From Microbispora hainanensis (GTDB lineage: Bacteria; Actinomycetota; Actinomycetes; Streptosporangiales; Streptosporangiaceae), in the NCBI RefSeq assembly GCF_006874475.1, contig NZ_VIRM01000006.1:1-64000 (forward strand): a stretch of DNA of 64,000 nucleotides. The letters run 5' to 3'. Below, piece after piece: positions 44,228 to 54,340 of this stretch. Position numbers and translations under genes: made by a program. Position 1 is the stretch's first letter, and each line of letters begins with the position of its first letter. The notes below the pieces were generated by a model that was not told the DNA's origin, did no database searches, and saw only the letters and a list, made by a program, of their open reading frames with translations.

Positions 44228-44911
44228 TCAGGCGTGGACCTTGACGACGCCGCAGCCCACCCGGGCACCGGCGTCGCCGGTCTTGCGCGTGGTCGCGTCC
44301 GGGCCCGTGGCACCGTCGGCGTCGGGCCGGTGGAAGTACCGGTCCGGGATGTGCGCGAAGTTGTCCGGCGCGGCGTGCACCACGAACGCGCTGCCGTTGG
44401 CGTCGCCGAGCTGCTCCAGGGTGAACCGGTCGGTCACGAACGACGCGGAGGCGGTGCCGTCGGCGGACGCCAGCAGCGGCGGCATGTCTCCGGCTCCGCC
44501 GCCATGCTGCCCAGGGCCGAGGTGGCTTCCCGCGCTGGAGAAGGCGCTGCCCGTCGCCCGGTCGACGGAGTGCGCGTCGCACACGCCGGTGGCGTGGACG
44601 TGGAAGCCGTGGAACCCGGGAGTGAGGCCCCGCACGCTGACGCTGACCCGCGACTTCTTCGCGTCGTATCGCTCGACCCGGACGGTGCCGAGGGTCCGTC
44701 CGGTGGCGTTCTTGACGACGGCGGTCGCCGACCCGCCCGCCGGCTCGACCGCCGGCTCCTTCGCCGACGCACCCGTCGAGTCACCGGGGCCGGCCTGGGG
44801 GGCCGAGGCGGCCGTCATCCCGGCGGCCAGCACCGGTACGGCCGGGGCGGTAGCGGCGGTGAGTCCCAGGGCGAGCCCGGCGGCCAGGGCGATACGGGTT
44901 GTGCGGGGCAT
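44228..44911 (-). CDS. sodC: Secreted Cu/Zn superoxide dismutase
   Basis: 227 residues. An N-terminal signal peptide (about 1-30, MPRTTRIALAAGLALGLTAA) is followed by a short linker and the dismutase domain. Copper histidines appear in GFHGFHVHATGVCDAHSVDR, the bridging and zinc ligands in HLGPGQHGGGAGD, and the last copper ligand in AFVVHAAPDNF; the disulfide cysteines are GVCDA and GCGVV. It scavenges extracytoplasmic superoxide. AGGAGG precedes the ATG on the minus strand. It faces the DUF2461 gene. Confidence 0.94.
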   Translation of the reverse strand: MPRTTRIALAAGLALGLTAATAPAVPVLAAGMTAASAPQAGPGDSTGASAKEPAVEPAGGSATAVVKNATGRTLGTVRVERYDAKKSRVSVSVRGLTPGFHGFHVHATGVCDAHSVDRATGSAFSSAGSHLGPGQHGGGAGDMPPLLASADGTASASFVTDRFTLEQLGDANGSAFVVHAAPDNFAHIPDRYFHRPDADGATGPDATTRKTGDAGARVGCGVVKVHA

Positions 44912-44973
44912 GGTCGCTCCTCCTCAGACACTCGTTGCCTGCGACAGCAGAGCACGCCCGGCGGGCTGGCGAG

Positions 44974-45008
44974 CGGCACACGACGCCATCCGTACCGGCC
45001 GTTTACCC
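44974..45008 (+). repeat. Left copy of 35-bp direct repeat flanking a catabolic cassette
   Basis: It begins CGGCACACGACGCCATCC and continues with ACCGGCCGTTTACCC. The right copy is at 50086-50120 with 32 of 35 identical. The five genes between them share a metabolic theme. The similarity extends loosely beyond the 35 bp, to the CTCTTGCCG at 45010-45018. Confidence 0.8.
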
Positions 45009-45056
45009 GCTCTTGCCGTCAGAGCCCCGTGCCCCGTCGCCCGCCCCGAGGGCACG

Positions 45057-45077
45057 CCGTCGCCGAAAGGGCGACGG
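45057..45077. terminator. GC hairpin between sodC and cupin genes
   Basis: CCGTCGCC (45057-45064) pairs perfectly with GGCGACGG (45070-45077) around GAAAG. It sits between the left repeat and the cupin gene. It may block read-through into the cassette or be part of the cupin leader. The rest of 44912-45207 shows no gene. Confidence 0.5.
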
Positions 45078-45207
45078 GCCTCTGAGCCGTGCGGGCACAA
45101 GCGCTGCGGCACGTCCGGAATAGGCAAGCGACGATGTCCGAGACAGGAAAGACGACCGACGCTACGAGGGGTTCACTCTCCAACAACACACGTAAGGAGA
45201 TGGAAAC

Positions 45208-45741
45208 ATGCCCGAAACCCCCACGTCGGAGTTCTGGAAGAACCTCAAGCCGATCGAGAACTCGCAGAAGCCGGACGCACTGCCGGAAGTTTACCTTTCC
45301 AAGGTCGCCACCGATGACGACCGTTACTACGTGCCGTTCAGCGAGACCGTCGGGTCACGCCCCCTCTGGATCAACGTCAAGGACAACAGCTGGGCCGACA
45401 TCCTCCGGGCGAAGGAGGCGGGACTGGTCAATCGGCACTACCACCCGCACGAGGTGTTCGCCTACACCATCTCGGGAAAGTGGGGCTATCTGGAGCGTCC
45501 CTGGACCGCCACGGCGGGCGACTTCGTCTACGAGGCTCCGGGCGAGGGCCACACGCTGGTGGCCTACGACAGCGGCGAGCCGATGAAGACGTTCTTCATC
45601 GTCAAGGGGCCCCTCGTGTGGCTCGACGAGAACGGCGACGCCCAGGGCATCTTCGACGTCCACGACTACATCGCGATGTGCCGTGAGCACTACGAGAAGG
45701 TGGGCATCGGCGCCGACTACGTCAACTCGCTGTTCCGCTGA
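45208..45741 (+). CDS. Cupin dioxygenase, 2,4'-dihydroxyacetophenone dioxygenase-like
   Basis: 177 residues in a cupin fold. Metal ligands are expected in NRHYHPHEVFAYTISGKWGY (H-x-H with E) and in the second strand GEGHTLVAY. The flanking LPEVYLSKVATDDDRYYVPF resembles 2,4'-dihydroxyacetophenone dioxygenase-type enzymes, which cleave a C-C bond in aryl ketones with Fe and O2. The substrate here is not shown. AAGGAGAT lies nine bases before the ATG. It is the first gene of the cupin-MFS-alcohol dehydrogenase-SDR series. Confidence 0.8.
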   Translation: MPETPTSEFWKNLKPIENSQKPDALPEVYLSKVATDDDRYYVPFSETVGSRPLWINVKDNSWADILRAKEAGLVNRHYHPHEVFAYTISGKWGYLERPWTATAGDFVYEAPGEGHTLVAYDSGEPMKTFFIVKGPLVWLDENGDAQGIFDVHDYIAMCREHYEKVGIGADYVNSLFR

Positions 45742-45771
45742 TCGCCGGCCGGCCCCCCAACGAGGAACGCG

Positions 45772-47055
45772 ATGACCGACATCACGACGTCCACCCCCCA
45801 CGGAGTGGAACGCGAAGCGAGGCGGTATGAGAACCGCCTTCTCCTCCTTCTCTTCCTGGCCTTCGGGTTCGTCTTCTTCGACCGGCAGGCCCTGGCCTTC
45901 CTCGCCCCGTACATGGACGCGGACTTCGGGCTGTCCAACGGCGAGTTGGGCACGTTGTCCGGCGTGCTGGCACTCACCTGGGCGGTGGCCGGGATGGTGG
46001 CCGGCCGGTTGTCCGACAGGCTCGGCCGGCGCAAGCCGATCCTCATCGCCGCCGTGGTGCTCTTCTCGGTCTTCTCGTCGGCGTCGGGTCTGATGGCGGG
46101 CTTCGCCGGGTTGCTCGCCGCGCGTGCCCTCATGGGGACGGCCGAGGGGGCGGTGCTCCCGATGGCGCAGTCCCTGATGGTGGAGGCGTCCCGGGAAAGC
46201 CGGCGCGGGTTGAACATGGGCCTGCTGCAGGGCTCGTCCGCCGGTCTGCTCGGTGGCATCGTGGCCCCGGGCGTCGTGGTGTGGATCGCCGAGTCCTACG
46301 GCTGGCGCACCGCGTTCTACGTCACCATCGTCCCCGGGTTGGTGATCGCCGTGCTGATCGCCAGGTTCGTCCGGGAGCGGCCGCCGCTGATCAGGACCGC
46401 ATCGGAGACCGCACGGGACAGCGCCGCCGGACAGCCCAAGCTCGCGCTGAAGGACGTGCTCAGGCTGCGCAACGTGGTGATCTGCATGCTGATCGCCTGC
46501 TGCTACCTGACGTGGTTCGTCACCCTCATCACGTTCACCCCGACGTACCTGACGGAGGTCAAGGGGTTCACACCGGGCACCATGAGCGGTGTCATGACCT
46601 GCCTCGGCGTGGCCTGGGTGCTCTGGGGCTTCGCCACCCCCGGCATCTCCGACCGGATCGGCCGCAAGCCGGCACTCATCGGCTTCACCGCCCTCGCGGT
46701 GCTCTGCCCCATCGCGATCGTCTACGTCTCCAGCCCGGCGCTGCTCGGCCTGATCATGATCTTCACCTACACCGGGCTGGGGTGCTTCACACTGTTCATG
46801 GCCACGATCCCGGCAGAGACCGTGCCGCCCGGCACGCTGGCCACGGCCCTCGGCCTGATCATGGGCGTGGGCGAGCTGGCCGGCGGGTTCCTCGGCCCGA
46901 TGATCTCCGGGTGGGCCTCCGACCTGTGGGGCCTGCAGACCGCGATGTTCATCGCGGCAGGCGGCGCGCTGATCGTCGTCCTGCTCTCGTTCGCCCTGCG
47001 GGAGACGGCTCCGGCCGTGCTGCGCCGCAGGGCGGCCGCGGAGGCGACCCGGTGA
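45772..47055 (+). CDS. MFS transporter, aromatic-acid/anion symporter type
   Basis: 427 residues with twelve predicted helices. Motif A appears as GRLSDRLGRRKPILIAAVVL and again in the second half as GISDRIGRKPALIGFTAL, and a conserved Asp/Arg start (FVFFDRQALAFLAPYMD) fits the ACS/AAHS families that import organic or aromatic acids by proton symport. In this cassette it probably imports the substrate of the cupin enzyme. Start ATG 45772 follows ACGAGGAACG. Its stop overlaps the next gene's GTG by four bases. Confidence 0.88.
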   Translation: MTDITTSTPHGVEREARRYENRLLLLLFLAFGFVFFDRQALAFLAPYMDADFGLSNGELGTLSGVLALTWAVAGMVAGRLSDRLGRRKPILIAAVVLFSVFSSASGLMAGFAGLLAARALMGTAEGAVLPMAQSLMVEASRESRRGLNMGLLQGSSAGLLGGIVAPGVVVWIAESYGWRTAFYVTIVPGLVIAVLIARFVRERPPLIRTASETARDSAAGQPKLALKDVLRLRNVVICMLIACCYLTWFVTLITFTPTYLTEVKGFTPGTMSGVMTCLGVAWVLWGFATPGISDRIGRKPALIGFTALAVLCPIAIVYVSSPALLGLIMIFTYTGLGCFTLFMATIPAETVPPGTLATALGLIMGVGELAGGFLGPMISGWASDLWGLQTAMFIAAGGALIVVLLSFALRETAPAVLRRRAAAEATR

Positions 47056-48239
47056 ACGGCCCCGTGAACGGTCCAGGGAACGGCCCGGTGAACGGCGGGG
47101 CGGGCGCCGAGGCGGGCGTCCGGGCGGGGGATCGCGGGCCGGGCCGGGCGGGGAGCCGGCCGGACGACCTCGTGCGGGCTGCCGTCTGGTACGGGGCGCG
47201 GGACGTCCGGGTCGTCGACGTTGCCGTCCGCGCCCCCGGCACCGGGGAGGTCACCCTCGCGGTCGCCTACTGCGGCATCTGCGGTAGCGACCTGCACGAG
47301 TACGCCGACGGGCCGCACGCCATCCCGGTGACCCACCCCCATCCCGAGTCGGGGGTGACCGCGCCGCTCGTCCTCGGCCACGAGTTCTGCGGCACGATCA
47401 CCGAGGTCGGCCCGGGAGTGCGGGGCCTGGCGCCCGGCGACCGGGTCGCGGTGGAGCCGCACTACCGCTGCGGCACCTGCCCTCGCTGCCGGAACGGCGA
47501 GTACAACATCTGCCGCCACTTCGGCTTCGCCGGGCTCATGGGCGACGGCGGAATGGCGGAGCGGGCGACCGTACCCGCCTACATGCTGCACCGCCTGCCC
47601 GACACGGTCTCCCTGGAGCATGCGGCCGTGTTCGAACCGGCGGCCGTCGCCCTGCACGCGCTGCGCCGGTCGGGCCTGCGGGCGGGCGAGACGGTCGCGG
47701 TGGTCGGCCTCGGCCCGATCGGCCTGCTCATCGTGATGCTGGCGGTGCGGGAGGGTGCCGGCCGGGTGATCGTCGCCGATCTCTCCCCCGCGCGGCTCGA
47801 CCTGGCCCGCCGGCTCGGCGCGACCGACCTGGTACGAGCGGCTGACCGCGATGCCCTGCCCGGCCTGACGCGGCGGGCGACCGGAGGCGAGGGCGTGGAC
47901 GTGGCGTTCGAGGTGGTCGGCTCCGAAGGCACCCTGCGCACCTGCCTGGACGCGACCAGGAGCGGTGGCAGGGTCGTGCTGGTCGGGCTCGCCGGGACGG
48001 TGAGCGTCGACGCGTTCGCGCTGGTCAACAGGGAGCAGTCGATCATCGCCACGGTCGGTTATCGGGACGTCTATCCCGACCTGATCCGGTTGGCCGAGGA
48101 GGGCGTGGACCTCACGGCGATCGTCACCTCCACCGTCCCCCTCCGAGACGTCGTCGGTGACGGGTTCGAGGCCCTGCTGGGCGGCGGCGATCAGATCAAG
48201 GTTCTGGTACGGCCAGGCGAAGGGAGCGCATGCACGTGA
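47052..48239 (+). CDS. Zinc-dependent alcohol dehydrogenase (2,3-butanediol dehydrogenase-like)
   Basis: 395 residues of the medium-chain family. Catalytic zinc ligands lie in YCGICGSDLHE and GHEFCG; four structural-zinc cysteines are in CGTCPRCRNGEYNIC; the cofactor fold is AVVGLGPIGLLIVMLAVREG. It follows the 2,3-butanediol/sorbitol dehydrogenase pattern. The N-terminus has an unusual Asn-Gly-Pro repeat (NGPVNGPGNGPVNGG) encoded by short repeats, possibly extra; a later start is conceivable, though GTG 47052 overlaps the MFS stop. It probably oxidises an alcohol intermediate of the cassette pathway. Confidence 0.88.
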   Translation: MNGPVNGPGNGPVNGGAGAEAGVRAGDRGPGRAGSRPDDLVRAAVWYGARDVRVVDVAVRAPGTGEVTLAVAYCGICGSDLHEYADGPHAIPVTHPHPESGVTAPLVLGHEFCGTITEVGPGVRGLAPGDRVAVEPHYRCGTCPRCRNGEYNICRHFGFAGLMGDGGMAERATVPAYMLHRLPDTVSLEHAAVFEPAAVALHALRRSGLRAGETVAVVGLGPIGLLIVMLAVREGAGRVIVADLSPARLDLARRLGATDLVRAADRDALPGLTRRATGGEGVDVAFEVVGSEGTLRTCLDATRSGGRVVLVGLAGTVSVDAFALVNREQSIIATVGYRDVYPDLIRLAEEGVDLTAIVTSTVPLRDVVGDGFEALLGGGDQIKVLVRPGEGSACT

Positions 48240-48985
48240 CCGATCAGTCCACGTCCACCGGATTCCGCGGTGACCTGTTCGCCGGCCGTACGGCGTTCGT
48301 CACCGGGGGGACGTCGGGGATCGGGGCGGCGACGGCCACCCTGCTCGCCGAGCTCGGCGCCGACGTCGTGGCCCTCGGCCTGGCGCCCGGGGTCGCCGGC
48401 GAGCGACCGGCCCATCCGCGCGTCCGCGTGGTCGAGCACGACGTCCTCGACCGGGACGGTCTGGCCCGGCTCGTCCGCGCGGAGCCGGAGATCGGAATAC
48501 TGGTGAACTGCGCGGGCGTCAGCCACGACCGCGAGGAGTATGACCTGGACCGGTGGCGGCGCGTGATCGACGTCAACCTGACCGCCACCATGGTCGCCTG
48601 CGAGGCCGCCCGGCCGCACCTGGCGAAGACGGGCGGTTGTGTCGTCAACGTCTCCTCCATGTTCGCGTTCTTCGGCAGCAGGGACAGGCCGGCGTACAGC
48701 GCGAGCAAGGGAGGGGTCTCCCAGCTCACCCGGTCGCTGGCGGCGGAGTACGCGGCCGAGGGCGTCCGCGTGAACGCGGTCGCGCCGGGGTTCGTGGAGA
48801 CCCCGCTCGCCCGGGGCCTGCTCGACGACTCGCGGGCCGCGGCGGAGGTGCTGGCCCGCATCCCTCTGGGACGGTACGGCAGGCCGGGCGACGTCGCCCA
48901 GGTGATCGCGTTCCTGTGCTCGCCCGCCGCGTCGTACATCACGGGGACGGTGCTTCCAGTGGACGGGGGTTACCTTTGCGTCTGA
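48230..48985 (+). CDS. Short-chain dehydrogenase/reductase
   Basis: 251 residues. Cofactor site TAFVTGGTSGIGAATATLLA, NNAG-like ILVNCAGVSHDRE, catalytic Ser in VVNVSSMFAFFGS, YSASKGGVSQ with the catalytic Tyr and Lys, and the C-terminal GTVLPVDGGYLCV. It overlaps the alcohol dehydrogenase gene by ten bases and has AAGGGAG upstream, so it is the last enzyme gene of this unit. It likely reduces or oxidises a ketone/alcohol in the same pathway. It differs from the broken SDR at 8.6 kb. Confidence 0.92.
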   Translation: MHVTDQSTSTGFRGDLFAGRTAFVTGGTSGIGAATATLLAELGADVVALGLAPGVAGERPAHPRVRVVEHDVLDRDGLARLVRAEPEIGILVNCAGVSHDREEYDLDRWRRVIDVNLTATMVACEAARPHLAKTGGCVVNVSSMFAFFGSRDRPAYSASKGGVSQLTRSLAAEYAAEGVRVNAVAPGFVETPLARGLLDDSRAAAEVLARIPLGRYGRPGDVAQVIAFLCSPAASYITGTVLPVDGGYLCV

Positions 48986-49103
48986 TTCCGGACATACTGC
49001 TGCGCTAAGGAGGGTCCAGCAAATGCCGACGTGAGCTAGGCCACGCGCAGCAGGGCTTGATTTGTCAGGCAACCCAGGGCATGAAGCGGTAAGGAGATCT
49101 GTG

Positions 49104-50078
49104 ATGCCCGCGAACGCCGTCTCCGTGATCTCCCGGGCGACGACGGAGAACGTCGCGCCCGCGGAGCGGATCGACTACTGGGAAGAGTACAACCGCAAGA
49201 CGCTGGTGGGCCTTTCCTGCCGGTCCTACTCCGACCGCGGCCTCCTGGCCAGGCAGATCAACATGCGGCTCGGCGACGTACGGCTCGCGGACATCGCAGG
49301 CAACGCGCACGTGATCGAGCGGACCCCGCAGATGGCGAGGTCCACGCCGAAGGACTCGGTCTTCGCCAGCCTGCTGCTCAGGGGCGAGGCGGTCTTCCTG
49401 CACGAGAACGGCTGCGTGTCCGCGTCGGCCGGCGACCTACTGGTCTACGACACGCGCAAGCCGTACCTCTTCGGCTTCTCCTCGTCGATGCGGCAGATCC
49501 TGGTGGACATCCCGCACGACCTGTTCGCCGAGGCGTGCCGGCCCGACGGCGTTCCGGTGCCGATGCTCTTCGGCCGGGGTGGCGCGCACGAGGGCGCGCT
49601 CGTGTCGAGCCTGCGGTCGCTGCTCGGCGAGCTCGCCGGGATGCGCGGCGGCGACGGCCCGGAGGAGACGCAGCGAGGCGTGCTCGGGCTGATCCGCCTG
49701 CTCACCCTGGAGCGTTCCGGGGGATCGACTCCCTCCGCGGCTCAGCTCGTCATCGCCAAGGAGCACATCGAGCGACACCTGCACGACCCGCGACTGAACG
49801 CCGCGGAGGTCGCCCGCGTCCTCGGGATCTCGGTGCGGCAGCTCGCCCGGATCTTCGATGCGGCCGGCACGACCCCGGCCCGTTACATCCTGGAACGTCG
49901 GCTGGAGCGGGCCGGCGCCGAGCTCGGCGAGCCCCGGGCGGGGGAGACGCGGATCGCCGACGTCGCCTACCGGTGGGGGTTCTCCAGCCAGGCCCACTTC
50001 GCCCGGGTCTTCCGCAACCGGTTCGGTCGCACTCCGAGCGAGGTGCGGGAGGCCGCCCGAGAGCGTCTCGCCGGCTGA
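49104..50078 (+). CDS. AraC/XylS-family regulator of the catabolic cassette
   Basis: 324 residues. The N-terminal AraC-binding-like domain (about 15-200) is followed by two helix-turn-helix units (about 215-315): LNAAEVARVLGISVRQLARI and ETRIADVAYRWGFSSQAHFA with the family tail FRNRFGRTPSEVREAA. The type is that of FeaR/NahR-like activators of aromatic degradation genes. It lies 118 bases downstream of the SDR, on the same strand, with AAGGAGAT before ATG 49104. It is a plausible activator of the preceding cupin-MFS-ADH-SDR genes. Confidence 0.9.
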   Translation: MPANAVSVISRATTENVAPAERIDYWEEYNRKTLVGLSCRSYSDRGLLARQINMRLGDVRLADIAGNAHVIERTPQMARSTPKDSVFASLLLRGEAVFLHENGCVSASAGDLLVYDTRKPYLFGFSSSMRQILVDIPHDLFAEACRPDGVPVPMLFGRGGAHEGALVSSLRSLLGELAGMRGGDGPEETQRGVLGLIRLLTLERSGGSTPSAAQLVIAKEHIERHLHDPRLNAAEVARVLGISVRQLARIFDAAGTTPARYILERRLERAGAELGEPRAGETRIADVAYRWGFSSQAHFARVFRNRFGRTPSEVREAARERLAG

Positions 50079-50085
50079 CCGGAAT

Positions 50086-50145
50086 CGGCACACGACGCCA
50101 TCCCCACCGGCCGTTCACCCCCTCCGGCCGTTCACCCCTCCTGCC
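50086..50145 (+). repeat. Right copy of 35-bp direct repeat, with internal duplication
   Basis: The first 35 bp (50086-50120) match the left copy at 32 positions. A following CCGGCCGTTCACCCC duplicate (about 50125-50139) precedes CTCCTGCCG, which matches the end of the left copy. It begins eight bases after the AraC stop. Confidence 0.75.
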
Positions 50146-50161
50146 GGTGCCGCCCCGCTGG

Positions 50162-51322
50162 TCAGGCGGTGACGGGCACGTCCCAGTCGATGTGGTGCCG
50201 GTGGACGGGGGCGAACATCTGCTCGGGGGTCGGCATGGCGGGCCTGGCGCCGGCCTGCCCGGCCTTGGCCTTGTTCTTGGCCGCGGCGTCGCCGCCGACC
50301 ATCTCCACACGGGGGCGCCGGAGGCGCTCGAACGCCGCGAACGCCTCGGTCAACGGCAGGTCGCGCAGGCAGCGGGCCAGTTCGACGGCGCTCTCCGCTG
50401 CCAGAGAGGCGCCCTGGCCGGAGCTGGACGACGGGGCGTGGGCCGCGTCGCCGACGAGGACCATGCGGCCGCGGTGCCAGCGCGGCACCGACGGCATGCG
50501 CTCCATCGGGCCGGTGATCATGAGGTCGGCCGGGTCGGTGTCCGCCAGCAGCTTCTCGCCGGGCATGTGACCGGCGTAGAGGTCGCGCAGGCGGGCCAGC
50601 CAGTCCGCGGCGGGGGTGCGGACGACCTCGGCGTAGGTGAGGGGTTCGGTGCGGGGCAGGCTCGCGAACCAGCAGATCCGGCCGTCGGGCAGCCGCCAGT
50701 AGCCGATGAAGGTGCGCCCGAAGGCGAAGTGCATGACACCCTCATCGGCCCGGAGACCGTCGGCGCCGGCGTAGCCGCCGAAGCTGAGGACCCCGCCATA
50801 CTCGGGGCCGGGAGCGCCAGGGTCGATCAGCGTGCGGACGGTGGACCGGATCCCGTCGGCGCCGATCAGCACGTCGGCGGTGGCGGTGCTGCCGTCCGCG
50901 AACATGGCGGTCACCCCCTCGGGGCTCTCCTCGGCGGAGACGAGCGGCTTGCCGTACTCGATCCGCACGCCCGCCGCCTCCGCGTGATCGGCCAGGGCAC
51001 AGAAGAGGGCGGCACGCGGCATCGCCAGCGTGGGCGGCAGGCCGGGGAACCCGCCGAACTCGGCGAGCCGGTTCCCGGCGCCGTCGGCCATCACGACGCC
51101 GGGCACCGGCTGTCCCACGGCCCGTACGGCCTTGTCCGCTCCCACGATCCGCAGTGCGTCGATCCCGTTCGGGGCCAGGCTGAGCATCGCCCCGACGCCG
51201 TCGGCGGCGCTGTCGTGGGCCTCGTACACGGTCGCCCGGATGCCCGCCTTGGCCAGAGCGAGCGCCGTCACCGGCCCGGCGATGCCGCCGCCGATCACCA
51301 ACGCGCTGGTCACCTTGCTCAT
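50162..51322 (-). CDS. FAD-dependent monooxygenase (group A flavoprotein)
   Basis: 386 residues. The FAD-binding pattern is SALVIGGGIAGPVTALALAK, the DG motif is DVLIGADGIRSTVRTLID, and the GD motif is MVLVGDAAHAPSSSSGQGAS. This is the PHBH/TetX-like hydroxylase fold, but its substrate cannot be told from sequence. The start ATG 51322 is preceded by GAGGAGTGGTG. The divergent PadR regulator shares an operator with two CAACTAGT sites, which overlaps the -35 box. Related pairs serve antibiotic or phenolic detoxification. Confidence 0.87.
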   Translation of the reverse strand: MSKVTSALVIGGGIAGPVTALALAKAGIRATVYEAHDSAADGVGAMLSLAPNGIDALRIVGADKAVRAVGQPVPGVVMADGAGNRLAEFGGFPGLPPTLAMPRAALFCALADHAEAAGVRIEYGKPLVSAEESPEGVTAMFADGSTATADVLIGADGIRSTVRTLIDPGAPGPEYGGVLSFGGYAGADGLRADEGVMHFAFGRTFIGYWRLPDGRICWFASLPRTEPLTYAEVVRTPAADWLARLRDLYAGHMPGEKLLADTDPADLMITGPMERMPSVPRWHRGRMVLVGDAAHAPSSSSGQGASLAAESAVELARCLRDLPLTEAFAAFERLRRPRVEMVGGDAAAKNKAKAGQAGARPAMPTPEQMFAPVHRHHIDWDVPVTA

Positions 51323-51369
51323 GCTCACCACTCCTCGTCTGCAGCGAGCCGTTGATCGCTCGCAAGGAG

Positions 51370-51421
51370 ATAGTCGCATTGCAACTAGTGCCTCGTCAAC
51401 TAGTTCGTTTGAGGCTAGGAT
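51370..51421. promoter_or_regulatory. PadR operator and divergent promoters
   Basis: CAACTAGT occurs at 51382-51389 and 51397-51404, fifteen bases apart. The monooxygenase promoter on the minus strand is TTGACG (complement of 51394-51399), 18 bp, GACTAT (complement of 51370-51375), so the sites overlap its -35 and spacer. TAGGAT (51416-51421) lies seven bases before the PadR ATG and suggests a leaderless PadR transcript. Confidence 0.65.
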
Positions 51422-51428
51422 GCGAGAC

Positions 51429-52007
51429 ATGAGCGCTTCCCTTCGCAGTTCCCCGCTCGCGCTGACCGTGCTGGCGCTGCTGCACCACGAGCCGATGCAT
51501 CCGTACGCCGTGCAGCGGCTGATCAAGCAGTGGGGCAAGGACCAGGTCGTCAACGTGAGCCAGCGGGCCGGGCTCTACCGCACGATCGAGCGGCTGCACG
51601 CCGAGGGGCTGATCGCGGTCCGCGAGACCACCCGTGACCCGGCTTATCCGGAGCGGACCGTGTACGAACTCACCGAGGCGGGACGGCGCGTCGCCCGCGA
51701 GTGGCTGGACCAGATGCTGGCCGTGCCGAAGCAGGAGTTCCCGCAGTTCCCCGCAGCGCTGTCACACCTGATGATGATCCCGCCCGCGGACGCGCTGCGG
51801 CTGCTGGAACGCCGGGCCGAGCGGCTGGCGGAGACGAAGGCGGGCCTGGAGGCCGCCCTGGCGGCGCAGACGGACGACCTGCCCAGGGTGACCGCCATCG
51901 AGAGCGAGTATCTGCTCGCGGTCACCGACGCGGAGGAGCGCTGGCTGCGGTCGATCGTGGACGACCTGCGCGCGGGCCGCCTGACCTGGCCCACGGCAGA
52001 CTCCTGA
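51429..52007 (+). CDS. PadR-family transcriptional regulator
   Basis: 192 residues: an N-terminal winged helix (about 5-90, LALTVLALLHHEPMHPYAVQ and RAGLYRTIERLHAEGLI) and a C-terminal helical dimerisation domain (about 100-185), i.e. the long PadR type. It diverges from the FAD monooxygenase. The operator sites lie on the shared promoters, so it probably represses both. The frame is open far upstream but starts at ATG 51429; ATG 51420 is also in frame. Confidence 0.9.
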   Translation: MSASLRSSPLALTVLALLHHEPMHPYAVQRLIKQWGKDQVVNVSQRAGLYRTIERLHAEGLIAVRETTRDPAYPERTVYELTEAGRRVAREWLDQMLAVPKQEFPQFPAALSHLMMIPPADALRLLERRAERLAETKAGLEAALAAQTDDLPRVTAIESEYLLAVTDAEERWLRSIVDDLRAGRLTWPTADS

Positions 52008-52166
52008 CCGCTCGTCGCGGCAGGTGCCGCAGCGGGCCGTGGGCGGCCCGGACGGCGGGCGGGCCAGTAGGGCCGGCGCGGGGCGGCAATGGGGCGGCGC
52101 GGGGCGGCATGGGGGTGGAGCAGGCCGGCGTGGTCCGGCGCGGGTGGGCGGGGGGCGGAAAGCCGA

Positions 52167-52195
52167 AGCCCCCGCCGATCGGATCGGCGGGGGCT
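52167..52195. terminator. Bidirectional terminator between PadR and typA
   Basis: AGCCCCCGCCGATC (52167-52180) pairs perfectly with 52182-52195; the practical loop is five bases. Minus-strand read-through of typA meets a TTCGGCTTTCC tail. The neighbouring 52020-52130 is low-complexity G/C repeat sequence without a gene. Confidence 0.8.
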
Positions 52196-52209
52196 CGGGA
52201 TTGCGGAGC

Positions 52210-54063
<1,854 letters not shown>

Positions 54064-54340
54064 AGTGAAAGTTCTCGCTCTGGTTCGTCGGGGTGTCGTC
54101 CGCGTCCCGGGACCGAAGCGAGACGCACATCCGCCGCATACACGGCCTACCCATTTTAGTTGATCCCCGTCGCCGCCACACGCCGCCGCCGTACGGGACC
54201 CTCGATGCCAACGTCGTCGCCGCGAGCCGCATTCCATCCGCAACCCGCTGGGAAGTTTCCAGATGGTGCTGTTTCTTGGCGCGGCTGGACGAGATCCCCG
54301 TCGCACAGGGGGTGAAGAGGTGGGAAATAAGGTCGGGGGC
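54064..54340. promoter_or_regulatory. Divergent intergenic region, typA and hydrolase
   Basis: No gene is supported in these 277 bp. An AT patch containing ATTTTAGTTGATC (about 54154-54166) is the most promoter-like part: on the minus strand it reads TAAAAT, a candidate typA -10. The hydrolase leader ends with AAGGTCGGGGGC. Confidence 0.4.
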
